Below, one piece after another: positions 19,964-28,559 of a stretch of DNA of 64,000 bases. A model generated the notes under the pieces. It saw only the letters and a program-made list of their open reading frames with translations. It was not told the origin of the DNA and did not search any database. Each line of letters starts with the position of its first letter. Position 1 is the stretch's first letter. Origin of the DNA: Pseudoalteromonas luteoviolacea NCIMB 1944 (GTDB lineage: Bacteria; Pseudomonadota; Gammaproteobacteria; Enterobacterales; Alteromonadaceae); NCBI RefSeq assembly GCF_001625565.1, contig NZ_AUXS01000015.1, forward strand, positions 1 to 64,000, written 5' to 3'. The position numbers and the translations under genes were made by a program.

Positions 19964-20476
19964 ATGCGCAAAGCTTTTGCATTTGTATCACTTTTGTCGT
20001 TTTCTTGCTTAGGGGTCGCTCACAATCATCAACATGATGGGCATGAACACCACCATCATGCAACACAAGATTCAGCAAACCTTCAGGTATCACAAGCAAA
20101 AATTCGAGCTTTTCTACCGGCTGCAAAGTCAACTGCGGGTTACATGACGGTATTCAATAACTCAGACAAGCCGATCACGATTGTCAGTGCAAAAATAGAA
20201 GGCCTGGGGCGCGTCGAAATTCACGAGCATATTCACAGTAATGGAATGATGAAAATGCAGCCTGTTAAAGCACTTTTAGTACCAGCGAAGCAGCGCATTG
20301 AGTTTAAGCCAGGAGGGCATCATTTAATGGGGTTTGATCCAAAAGTTAAGTTAAAAGTAGGCGAAACCCGCAAACTCACACTATATTTTTCTGATGGTGA
20401 GAAAGTTGAAAATGAAATTAAAGTTGTTTCGTTAAAGGATGCATTTTCAAGTGAGTCACACCATCATCATCATTAG
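19964..20476 (+). CDS. Periplasmic copper chaperone, PCu(A)C family, with histidine-rich ends
   Basis: The protein has 170 residues with a signal peptide (about residues 1-19, ending C-L-G-V-A). The mature protein starts with a His-rich stretch (H-N-H-Q-H-D-G-H-E-H-H-H-H). A PCu(A)C fold follows with copper ligands H-E-H-I-H-x-N-G-M-M-K-M and downstream H-H-L-M, and the chain ends in five histidines. PCu(A)C proteins deliver Cu(I) to the CuA/CuB sites of cytochrome oxidase. The His-rich tails would add metal buffering capacity. A DUF2333 gene follows by 8 bp. Binding of copper is known for the family; the tails' function is inference. Confidence 0.88.
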   Translation: MRKAFAFVSLLSFSCLGVAHNHQHDGHEHHHHATQDSANLQVSQAKIRAFLPAAKSTAGYMTVFNNSDKPITIVSAKIEGLGRVEIHEHIHSNGMMKMQPVKALLVPAKQRIEFKPGGHHLMGFDPKVKLKVGETRKLTLYFSDGEKVENEIKVVSLKDAFSSESHHHHH

Positions 20477-20484
20477 GAGTTAGG

Positions 20485-21471
20485 ATGAAAGAATACAAGG
20501 GCAAGGTATTTGCCGCGTTGTCAGGTGTGCTGATTTTAGGTTATGTGTTGGCAGTATATTGGAGCTTTGAACCTGATCAATTTGATGTTGTAGAGCGCGC
20601 CAAGCTACGTGCTGATGCTCAAGGGGCAACCTTAGTGACGGGATATGTTACTAGTAATACATTGGTTGAAGTGATGCAGACACTGTTAGACAAACCGGGT
20701 GGGTACCTATCTAATGATGTACTACCTCCAAGCGTATTAATGGATAATATGCCCGCTTGGGAGTTTGGTGTTTTAGAGATGTCTAGAGATTTGGCGCTGT
20801 CAATGCGAAAAGATTTCAGTCGCTCGCAATCACAATCGACGGAACACCCGAGTTTAAAAAAAGCGCAACCGAAATTTAATATTAGTTCTACGGCCTGGAT
20901 ATTGCCCAGTGCGGAGAGTGAGTATCAAGCTGGTATTAATTATTTACATGAATACCAAACGCAAATTTCAAATCAAGCGCAGGTAGATAGCCAGTTTTAT
21001 GCCCGGGCTGACAATTTAAGAGGGTGGCTCAAAGAAGCCGAAAAACGTCTAGGTAGTTTAAGTCAACGACTTAGTGCGAGTGTCGGACAAGAAAGAATCA
21101 ATACCGATTTGGCTGGTGAGTCAACGGCTGTGCAAGCGACAGCAGGTGCCCAACAGTCTATGGTAAAAACGTCATGGTGGAAAATAGACGATGTTTTCTA
21201 CGAGTCACGCGGTGCGACCTGGGCATTAATACACTTTTTAAAAGCAGTAGAGCATGACTTTTCTGATGTGTTAGAAAAGAAAAATGCCAAAGTGAGCTTG
21301 CAACAGATTATCAGGGAGCTTGAAGCCACACAGGAAACTGTTTGGAGCCCGGTAATTTTAAATGGCAGCGGTTTTGGATTTGTGGCCAATCACTCTTTGG
21401 TGATGGCAAATTATATTTCTAGAGCAAATGCAGCTCTTATAGAACTCAGTGAACTTTTAGCGCAAGGATAA
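20485..21471 (+). CDS. DUF2333 family membrane-anchored protein
   Basis: The protein has 328 residues, one N-terminal membrane anchor (about residues 8-27, ending V-Y-W-S-F) and a mostly helical remainder facing the periplasm. Conserved-looking stretches are the G-Y-L-S-N-D-V-L-P-P-S segment (about 73-83), the W-E-F-G-V-L-E-M-S-R-D-L motif and S-T-A-W-I-L-P-S-A-E. They match DUF2333, a gammaproteobacterial family without a known function. AGGAGTTAGG precedes the ATG. It lies between the copper chaperone and a small outer membrane protein with spacings of 8 and 4 bp, so the three are probably one operon. Confidence 0.8.
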   Translation: MKEYKGKVFAALSGVLILGYVLAVYWSFEPDQFDVVERAKLRADAQGATLVTGYVTSNTLVEVMQTLLDKPGGYLSNDVLPPSVLMDNMPAWEFGVLEMSRDLALSMRKDFSRSQSQSTEHPSLKKAQPKFNISSTAWILPSAESEYQAGINYLHEYQTQISNQAQVDSQFYARADNLRGWLKEAEKRLGSLSQRLSASVGQERINTDLAGESTAVQATAGAQQSMVKTSWWKIDDVFYESRGATWALIHFLKAVEHDFSDVLEKKNAKVSLQQIIRELEATQETVWSPVILNGSGFGFVANHSLVMANYISRANAALIELSELLAQG

Positions 21472-21475
21472 AAAA

Positions 21476-22237
21476 ATGAAAAAGTATTGTTTAGCGGCAG
21501 CGTTGTCTTTGGCTTGCCTTACACCTGCAGCACATGCTGATACTTTATTAGGTTTATATTTAGGAGCAGAAGGGTGGCAAAATGACCCCGAAGGTAGCTT
21601 TGCTGAAAAAGGCAATCTTCAGTCATTCGATTTTGAAGATGAGACGTTTTCGAGCTTTTATGCTGCTTTAGAGCACCCTGTACCATTGGTGCCTAATGTT
21701 AAGTTGAAATACACTGAGCTTGAGCTGGTGGGTAGTACAACGTTGACAGATACGTTTGAATTTGGCGACAGCAACTTCACAGTCGGCACAAAGGCAAACA
21801 CAGTCGCAGATTTAAATCACATCGATTACATTTTTTACTATGAGTTGTTTGACAATGACTTAGTTTCTTTTGATTTTGGTATTAATGCCAAACAGTTCGA
21901 TGCTGATGTTACTGTAACGGGTGATGTGAACGGTACGACTGTGACTGAAACAGTCGACTTTTCAGGCTTTGTTCCTCTTGGTTATTTGAGAGCTGAGGTT
22001 GGCTTACCATTAACTGGTCTGAGTGTTTTTGCAGAGGGTAGCTTATTAGCGATAGACGACAGTAAAATCCAGGACTATCAAATTGGCGTCGCTTGGGAGT
22101 TTATTGATAACCTAGCTGTTGATGTTGCTGTAAGAGCTGGATATCGTTCACTTGTTTTAGAGTTAGATGACATCGACGACTTTGATTCTGACATTGATGC
22201 GTCAGGTCCATTTGCTGGTTTACAGGTTCACTTCTAA
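21476..22237 (+). CDS. Small outer membrane beta-barrel protein (TIGR04219-like)
   Basis: The 253-residue protein has a signal peptide ending A-H-A (about residue 21), then alternating strands and acidic turns. It finishes in F-A-G-L-Q-V-H-F, an outer membrane insertion signature. The opening D-T-L-L-G-L-Y-L-G-A-E-G-W motif is that of the TIGR04219 family. Function is unknown. It is the last gene of the transcription unit, followed by a strong terminator. Confidence 0.8.
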   Translation: MKKYCLAAALSLACLTPAAHADTLLGLYLGAEGWQNDPEGSFAEKGNLQSFDFEDETFSSFYAALEHPVPLVPNVKLKYTELELVGSTTLTDTFEFGDSNFTVGTKANTVADLNHIDYIFYYELFDNDLVSFDFGINAKQFDADVTVTGDVNGTTVTETVDFSGFVPLGYLRAEVGLPLTGLSVFAEGSLLAIDDSKIQDYQIGVAWEFIDNLAVDVAVRAGYRSLVLELDDIDDFDSDIDASGPFAGLQVHF

Positions 22238-22260
22238 AAGCCGAGCAAAGTAGCATGATT

Positions 22261-22301
22261 AAGCCCTGTGATAGCCAAACGTTGTCACAGGGCTTTTTAT
22301 T
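22261..22301 (+). terminator. Rho-independent terminator after the outer membrane protein gene
   Basis: AAGCCCTGTGA (22261-22271) pairs with TCACAGGGCTT (22285-22295) around 13 nt and is followed by TTTTATTTT. Confidence 0.85.
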
Positions 22302-22308
22302 TTCAAAA

Positions 22309-23181
22309 TTATTCGAAGGTGAGCGTGAACTCTTCTTCCAGTGTTTTACTAAGTAACTGTCGATACGTTTTGTTGACCGGTGTATTGATGAGTTTTTTCA
22401 ACTCATCTCCTGTTTGTGTCAATTTATAGTAGCTGAGTACGAGATCGTTGCTTTTGGCCTCAAAGTTTATTTTTTTGTTTTGATAGATGAGCGTGAGGGA
22501 TTGGCCTTTTTGAAGGCTCGTGGATTCAATTTCCTGTCGATACATCAAATTAATATCCATCAGAGTAAGGATATGTGGGAAGCTTAATCCCGCTTGCGCT
22601 AGATTGATTGTTTCTGTGCTTCCTTTTCTCAATAAGTCTAAAATTGAAGGCTTTTTGTAGTATCCGAGGATAATCAGGTAACTGTCTTCTTTTTCTAAAT
22701 AACCACAGAGAGATGCGCATTTTTGCAATGCTTCAGCTTCTCGTTGAGTCATCAATTTAAGTGTTTGTAAGCTCTTTATTGAAAAAGTGCCAGGGGCTAT
22801 GGACTCACCAACTAAAATCTTGGCCCATAATTTTTGCATTGTATGATTAGCAATGTCTTCGGCAAGAGAAATAAAGTGCTCTAACCAATCGGGGTCGGGT
22901 CGTCCGCGACTGGTGACATCGGGACACAGAGAGAGCGACATGCCCATTACCGCCTCAATATTTTGTTGACGCTGAATTTTTTGCAGTTGCTGTCTTTTTA
23001 AAGCGCGTTTTAGGGGGCTATGCTGGCTTTGTACAAAAAAGCTAGTTTGCTGAGCCGTATTTGGCGTCGAATAGCGTCCACTAGATTGCATGGGCTTAGC
23101 TTGTTTAATCATTGCATAGCCGAGCTTCTCTTCTATCAGCAAAGCTAAGCTAGAACGTGCTTGGGCGCTTTTAATTGTCAT
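22309..23181 (-). CDS. TIGR03899-family protein of unknown function
   Basis: This 290-residue, apparently cytoplasmic protein has no signal peptide or membrane segment. Recognisable is the block C-P-D-V-T-S-R-G-R-P-D-P-D-W-L-E-H-F followed by A-E-D-I-A-N-H-T-M-Q-K-L-W-A-K-I-L-V-G-E and an S-I-K-S-L-Q-T-L-K segment. This arrangement (also in DUF2806-type proteins) is known from TIGR03899 in Vibrio and relatives. The role is unknown. Its start overlaps the stop of the upstream gene by 4 bp (ATGA), so the two are translationally coupled. Confidence 0.68.
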   Translation of the reverse strand: MTIKSAQARSSLALLIEEKLGYAMIKQAKPMQSSGRYSTPNTAQQTSFFVQSQHSPLKRALKRQQLQKIQRQQNIEAVMGMSLSLCPDVTSRGRPDPDWLEHFISLAEDIANHTMQKLWAKILVGESIAPGTFSIKSLQTLKLMTQREAEALQKCASLCGYLEKEDSYLIILGYYKKPSILDLLRKGSTETINLAQAGLSFPHILTLMDINLMYRQEIESTSLQKGQSLTLIYQNKKINFEAKSNDLVLSYYKLTQTGDELKKLINTPVNKTYRQLLSKTLEEEFTLTFE

Positions 23182-23711
23182 TCTTCATGCCCCACTTGTT
23201 GTAATTTAAGCTGTGAATTCATTTCATTGACTGCCGTTTGTACTATTTTTTCTAAATAATGCTTAGTGAGTAAAGCATTTAAGCCACCAATGACAGGAGA
23301 AAGTACTTCGCCTTGAATAGTGATTGTGATGTCTTTAGTTTCTTGTTGTAGGAGGATGCGCATTTTGGCTTGGTGTTCTTCATGAAAACGTAGGTGATAT
23401 TGAAGTTCGTTGTTTTGTCTTTCAACCAATGTTGCATCAACTCGGCCTCCTGAGTGATTGAATGCGACAAACCCGCCTACTTTTTCTGCATTTTGTGTCG
23501 ATAGCAGGTGAATTTTACTAGACTGTAAAACACTGAAAGCTTGCACCCAATTTTTTGTCGAGAGCATAAACGGCGCTGCGTTCGCGTGCTCACTAGGCAA
23601 GGGAGCAGAGACAGTAACTCGGTAGGTAGTAGGCAGCATATTTACAACGATTAAGCTTATAAGTAAGCTAAATATAATCACTTTTAAAGCTGTTTGAATT
23701 AATTGCACCAT
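23178..23711 (-). CDS. Membrane-anchored protein resembling the SRPBCC fold
   Basis: The 177-residue protein has an N-terminal membrane helix (about residues 8-26) followed by alternating strands. It ends in an amphipathic C-terminal helix (L-N-A-L-L-T-K-H-Y-L-E-K-I-V), the outline of SRPBCC/polyketide-cyclase proteins carrying an N-terminal anchor. No catalytic residue can be named. It overlaps the TIGR03899-type gene by 4 bp, indicating a functional link. The fold assignment is tentative. Confidence 0.6.
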   Translation of the reverse strand: MVQLIQTALKVIIFSLLISLIVVNMLPTTYRVTVSAPLPSEHANAAPFMLSTKNWVQAFSVLQSSKIHLLSTQNAEKVGGFVAFNHSGGRVDATLVERQNNELQYHLRFHEEHQAKMRILLQQETKDITITIQGEVLSPVIGGLNALLTKHYLEKIVQTAVNEMNSQLKLQQVGHEE

Positions 23712-23887
23712 GCCTCCCTCTGCGTTTTATTTGCACCTCAACAAAGCGCAAGTATTTGAACATCGTCTATAATATTACTTAGGTGTTAACGAATGTAGAT
23801 CACGATAGTAAAAACCTATCATATTTTATAAGATGAACCATAGAGAAAGCTGCTCTTGCAGAATTGATGTGATTAAGCATAAGGTGG

Positions 23888-26098
23888 ATGATGGCGTCTG
23901 AGCAAGAAGATTTTTTGTTTGCAGATCAAGAGGTTTCCCATGATACTCAAGAGAATGTAACGGGGTACTGGGATGTATTGGTTGTTGATGACGACCCAGA
24001 AATACACTCTGTGACTAAGCTTGCCTTATCTGGTGTCGAGTTTTGGGGGAGAACTTTACGGTTCCATCACGCATACTCAGGTAAAGAAGCCGTGGAATCA
24101 CTACGGCGCAGGTCAGAGGTGTGCGTCCTTTTACTCGATGTGGTCATGGAAAGTGATGATGCTGGGTTAAACGTTGTAAAGCAAGTTCGCGAAGAAATTG
24201 GCAACCATGCTGTGCGCATTATTTTGCGTACAGGGCAACCGGGGTATGCACCTGAAGAAAAAGTTATCCGTGAGTACGACATCAATGATTACAAAATGAA
24301 AACCGAACTTACACGTGGTAAGTTGGTGACTTCGTTGATGACCGCAATCAGATCCTATCAGCAAATTTGTGAGTTAGAGCAGCAAAGTGTTGCACTGACT
24401 AATATCCTTGACGCATCTCAAGCCATTTTAGGGCACACCGATATGGTGTCTTTTGGTAAGGCTGTGGTGTTGCAGTTGGCCAAAATAATTGGCGCTCAAG
24501 AAAGTGGCTTGGTTGCGGGTATCAGCAGTGGATCTCGCGTGATTATTTTTGGTGGTACAGAGCAATACGACGAATTCATTGGAGAGGGCCTAGAGCAACT
24601 CGACAATGGACGAGTAATTATGCAGGTTCAAAATTGCTTCGATAGAGAAGTCCATCAACACACTGGGCATGACATTACTTTTTTACTCAAAGGTAAGAGT
24701 CGCAAAGCAGCCATATTTTTAGAGGTTGACCATGCACCGAGTGCCTCGCAGCTTCAATTTGCCGAAATTTTCTTAACTAATGTGGGCGTGGGCGTTGATA
24801 ATATCAAACTCATTAATGAATTACGCGATGTTGCCTACAAAGACACTCTGACTCGTTTGCCAAATCGCGCCAATTTTGTGGACTTAATTGCTCAGCACTA
24901 CAGGCCTAACGGCAGCGATGAGCTAGTTTTCGTACTATTAGATATTGCTCAGTTTTCCGATATTAACAATGGGCTTGGTCAAGAAGTTGGCAATTTACTG
25001 CTGTTGGCGGTTAAAGAGCGACTGTGCATTGAATTTCCTCAAAGTAAATTACTCTCAAGAATTGGTGCTGATGTCTTTGGCTTGTTGTTGCCGGCACAAA
25101 CGTTTGATGAACAAAGTTTCATCGATATATTAACAGTGCCCTATCAGGTAGGTGAGCACGTTTTAACGATGCATTTTCATGTTGGTGTATGTCGACAGGC
25201 CGATTTTCACCACTTAGGTCTTGAGACACTCAAATTGGCTTATATTGCATTGAATCAGGCTAAACAAGCGAACAAAATCTTAGATTGGTATACCCCAGAC
25301 TTAGAAGAAAAAATGGCTTGGCGTTTGGGTTTAATTCGCCAATTGAGACAAGATTTTGAGTTGCATAAATTAGAAGTTTGGTACCAGCCACAATTTAGTT
25401 TAGAAACCAATAAAGTCATTGGCTGCGAAGCGCTTTTACGTTGGCCTTCGGGCAATGGCGACTATATCTCTCCGGGAATTTTTGTACCACTAGCTGAAGA
25501 CTCGGGTCTAATCGTTGAAATTGGCCAGTGGGTGTTAGAGCAAGCTTGTAAATTACAGCAGCAATTAAGTGCTCAAAATATAGATATCAGTGTCGCGGTG
25601 AATGTGTCTGTGCCCCAGTTCAAAGTCAATAATTATGCTGAACAAGTTAAAAATACCATTCTCAGCCATCAGGTAGCGCCGGAGAAAATCGAGCTTGAAG
25701 TAACTGAAAGTGTGGTAATGGATGAAATCAAGACAGTGATAGAAACGCTGGGCGAATTGAAGTCATTTGGTGTCGAAGTGGCAATTGATGACTTCGGTAC
25801 AGGCTTTTCTTCTTTGAGTTATTTACAGCAGTTGCCGTTAGCGAGATTAAAAATCGACCGAGCTTTTGTAAAAGACATCCCTGATTCTGATAGTGGTGCA
25901 ATTGCTGAGTTGGTGATTTCATTGGGGCGTCATTTAGGCTTAAAAACAATTGCAGAAGGTGTGGAAACACAAGAGCAGGCGCAGGTGCTTAAAAAGCTTG
26001 GCTGTGATGAGGTTCAAGGATTTTTATTAGCAAAACCGATGCCTAAAAATGAACTGTTAGAGTTTTTGGGTGCTGCTAACAACACTGAGCGTGGATGA
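23888..26098 (+). CDS. Response regulator with DUF3369, degenerate GGDEF and intact EAL domains (c-di-GMP phosphodiesterase)
   Basis: The protein has 736 residues. A receiver domain (about 28-160, D-D-D-P at the acidic pocket, phospho-acceptor in L-L-L-D-V-V-M) is followed by DUF3369 (about 175-290). A GGDEF domain (about 300-450) follows, whose signature is reduced to G-A-D-V-F, then an EAL domain (about 470-725). The EAL part keeps the metal and catalytic residues (E-A-L-L-R-W, V-N-V-S, E-V-T-E-S, I-D-D-F-G-T-G-F, K-I-D-R, A-E-G-V-E-T, Q-G-F-L-L). It should therefore hydrolyse cyclic di-GMP, with the dead GGDEF perhaps binding GTP as an activator. No histidine kinase gene is adjacent. The exact start could be 23888 or the next ATG at 23891. 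Confidence 0.88.
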   Translation: MMASEQEDFLFADQEVSHDTQENVTGYWDVLVVDDDPEIHSVTKLALSGVEFWGRTLRFHHAYSGKEAVESLRRRSEVCVLLLDVVMESDDAGLNVVKQVREEIGNHAVRIILRTGQPGYAPEEKVIREYDINDYKMKTELTRGKLVTSLMTAIRSYQQICELEQQSVALTNILDASQAILGHTDMVSFGKAVVLQLAKIIGAQESGLVAGISSGSRVIIFGGTEQYDEFIGEGLEQLDNGRVIMQVQNCFDREVHQHTGHDITFLLKGKSRKAAIFLEVDHAPSASQLQFAEIFLTNVGVGVDNIKLINELRDVAYKDTLTRLPNRANFVDLIAQHYRPNGSDELVFVLLDIAQFSDINNGLGQEVGNLLLLAVKERLCIEFPQSKLLSRIGADVFGLLLPAQTFDEQSFIDILTVPYQVGEHVLTMHFHVGVCRQADFHHLGLETLKLAYIALNQAKQANKILDWYTPDLEEKMAWRLGLIRQLRQDFELHKLEVWYQPQFSLETNKVIGCEALLRWPSGNGDYISPGIFVPLAEDSGLIVEIGQWVLEQACKLQQQLSAQNIDISVAVNVSVPQFKVNNYAEQVKNTILSHQVAPEKIELEVTESVVMDEIKTVIETLGELKSFGVEVAIDDFGTGFSSLSYLQQLPLARLKIDRAFVKDIPDSDSGAIAELVISLGRHLGLKTIAEGVETQEQAQVLKKLGCDEVQGFLLAKPMPKNELLEFLGAANNTERG

Positions 26099-26255
26099 GT
26101 GCTATTTAGTGTTGTATAGCTAGAAATGGCAAATAAGCCTCTTTTCGTTATTCTATTCTCATTTATGGCTAAATTTTAGATTAATAATTACAAAGGTTTA
26201 GTGTTCTTAGCTTATATTCACGTCAGATATAGTGCGGTATGGAGTGTCGCTGAGG

Positions 26256-26261
26256 TATAAT
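26256..26261 (+). promoter_or_regulatory. TATAAT box upstream of ygiQ
   Basis: A consensus -10 hexamer lies 24-39 bp before the two possible ygiQ starts and inside the longer frame. This argues against the start at 26232. No clear -35 box is visible. Confidence 0.4.
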
Positions 26262-26294
26262 AGATGCCTTGCAAATTTTATGAGCCGTCACTCT

Positions 26295-28508
26295 ATGAAT
26301 ACATCAAAGCCCTCAGGGCTTCAAGCTGAGCGTTCGCTTTTTTCATATCCCAAATACTGGGCAGAATGTTTTGGTCCTGCGCCATTCTTACCTACGTGCC
26401 GTGCTGAAATGGATGCATTAGGATGGGATAGCTGTGACATTATTATTGTTACAGGCGATGCCTATGTTGACCATCCTAGTTTTGGCATGGCTGTGATTGG
26501 CCGGGTGTTGGAAGCACAGGGGTTTCGTGTTGGAATTATTGCACAACCTGACTGGTCAGATAAAACTGCGTTTGAGTCATTGGGTAAACCAAATTTATTT
26601 TTTGGTGTGACGGCTGGCAATATGGATTCAATGATCAATCGTTATACTGCGGAAAAGCGTATTCGTCACGATGATGCATACACGCCGGGTAATATCGGTG
26701 GCAAACGGCCAGACCGCGCTGTTGTAGTATATAGCCAGCGCTGTCGAGAAGCGTATAAAGATGTGCCAGTTGTGATCGGAGGTATTGAAGCGAGTTTACG
26801 TCGTATTGCACATTATGATTACTGGCAGGAAAAGGTACGCCGTAGTGTTATTTTCGACGCCAAAGCGGATATTCTAATCTATGGAAATGCAGAGCGCCCG
26901 CTGGTCGAAGTAGCGCATCGCATAGCCAATGGCGAGTCAATGGACACGATTCAGGATGTGCGCGGCACAGCGGTTATTCGTAAGACGCCGATAGCAGGCT
27001 GGCGTGGTAGTGATTCAACTGCAATTGATAAAGTTGGCAAAATTGATCCTATTCCGAATCCCTATGGTGCGGATGATATGGGCTGTAGTAAATCTGAATT
27101 TGCCAAAGCTGGTGTTGACCTTCAGAGTGATATGGCCAAGCCCATTACAGTGCAGCCGCCAAGGCTTAAACCTTGGGAAAAAGTGTACGTAAAATTGCCT
27201 GCTTTTGAACAGGTGAGTGTCAATAAACCTCTCTATGCTCATGCATCTAGGATCTTGCACCAAGAAACGAACCCGGGATGCGCAAGGGCCTTGTTCCAAC
27301 GTCACGGAGATCGCTCTGTGTGGGTTAATCCGCCCGCTTTTCCGCTAGAAACGGAAGAGATGGATCATGTCTTTGGTTTGCCATATCAGCGTATTCCTCA
27401 TCCGGCATATGGAGATGACAAGATCCCTGCATACGATATGATCAAGACATCGGTTAACATTATGCGTGGTTGTTTTGGTGGGTGTAGTTTTTGCTCAATC
27501 ACAGAGCATGAAGGGCGCATCATTCAAAGTCGTTCAGAAGAGTCAATTATCGAAGAAATTGAGCAAATACGCGACAAGGTTCCTGGCTTTACAGGTGTGA
27601 TTTCAGATCTCGGCGGGCCAACGGCAAATATGTATAAATTACGCTGTAAAAGTAAAAAAGCCGAGAGTACATGCCGTCGTTTATCTTGTGTGTACCCTGA
27701 TATTTGCAAGCATATGGATACTGACCATACGCCAACAATAGAGCTTTATCGCAAAGCCCGTGATGTCGAAGGAGTCAAAAAGATTCTCATCGCGTCAGGT
27801 GTTCGTTACGATCTGGCTATTGAAGATCCTCGTTATGTAAAGGAGCTGGTGTCTCACCATGTGGGTGGATACTTAAAAATTGCCCCTGAGCATACTGAGA
27901 GTGGCCCGCTTTCTAAAATGATGAAGCCGGGTATGGGCACTTACGACAAGTTCAAAGAGCTGTTTGATAAGTATTCTAAAGAAGCCGGTAAAAAGCAGTA
28001 TCTGATCCCTTATTTCATCTCAGCACACCCAGGGACAACGGACGAAGATATGGTGAATATGGCGTTGTGGTTAAAAGCGCATGACTTTAAGCTGGATCAG
28101 GTGCAAAACTTTTATCCCTCTCCGATGGCCAATGCTACGACCATTTACCATACCGAGATGAATTCGCTGCGAAATATCAAAAATAATCATGAAGAGGTAG
28201 CAGTTCCAAAAGGAGCAAGGCAACGCCGCTTACACAAGGCTATTCTGCGTTATCATGATCCTGCTGGGTGGCCACAAATTCGCGAAGCACTGAAGAGTAT
28301 GGGCAAAGCACATTTAATTGGTCGCGGCCCAGAGTGTTTGGTGCCTGATGAAAACAGCCGGGGTAAGTCGTCTAAACCGGGACACAAGCGAGGCAATAAA
28401 GCGCTTACTAAGCACACTGGCTTTAGTCAGTTTAATCAGGCAAACACCAAGCCGAGAGTCGGTAAAAACAAACGCAAACCAAATAAGAGCAAACCAACTC
28501 ATCATTAA
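26295..28508 (+). CDS. ygiQ: YgiQ family radical SAM protein
   Basis: The protein has 737 residues from this start. An N-terminal cobalamin-binding-like/UPF0313 part ([13 protein letters not shown]) precedes a radical SAM core. The [4Fe-4S] cysteines are in [10 protein letters not shown] (C-x3-C-x2-C, near residue 390). The C-terminal ~55 residues are basic and low in complexity. The family is widespread in bacteria but its reaction is unknown. The longest frame begins at 26232, but a TATAAT box at 26256 lies within it. The E. coli N-terminus aligns best with the ATG at 26295, with 26280 as an alternative. It is monocistronic, with a strong terminator right after the stop. Confidence 0.88.
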   Translation: MNTSKPSGLQAERSLFSYPKYWAECFGPAPFLPTCRAEMDALGWDSCDIIIVTGDAYVDHPSFGMAVIGRVLEAQGFRVGIIAQPDWSDKTAFESLGKPNLFFGVTAGNMDSMINRYTAEKRIRHDDAYTPGNIGGKRPDRAVVVYSQRCREAYKDVPVVIGGIEASLRRIAHYDYWQEKVRRSVIFDAKADILIYGNAERPLVEVAHRIANGESMDTIQDVRGTAVIRKTPIAGWRGSDSTAIDKVGKIDPIPNPYGADDMGCSKSEFAKAGVDLQSDMAKPITVQPPRLKPWEKVYVKLPAFEQVSVNKPLYAHASRILHQETNPGCARALFQRHGDRSVWVNPPAFPLETEEMDHVFGLPYQRIPHPAYGDDKIPAYDMIKTSVNIMRGCFGGCSFCSITEHEGRIIQSRSEESIIEEIEQIRDKVPGFTGVISDLGGPTANMYKLRCKSKKAESTCRRLSCVYPDICKHMDTDHTPTIELYRKARDVEGVKKILIASGVRYDLAIEDPRYVKELVSHHVGGYLKIAPEHTESGPLSKMMKPGMGTYDKFKELFDKYSKEAGKKQYLIPYFISAHPGTTDEDMVNMALWLKAHDFKLDQVQNFYPSPMANATTIYHTEMNSLRNIKNNHEEVAVPKGARQRRLHKAILRYHDPAGWPQIREALKSMGKAHLIGRGPECLVPDENSRGKSSKPGHKRGNKALTKHTGFSQFNQANTKPRVGKNKRKPNKSKPTHH

Positions 28509-28535
28509 AAAAAGCCGCGTGATGCGGCTTTTTTT
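28507..28535. terminator. Bidirectional terminator between ygiQ and the S9 peptidase gene
   Basis: A-run plus GCCGC (28507-28518) pairs with GCGGC plus T-run (28524-28535) around a 5-nt loop. U-tracts are present in both directions, serving the two convergent genes. Confidence 0.9.
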
Positions 28536-28559
28536 ACGACTTAAATTGCGAAATTGAAC

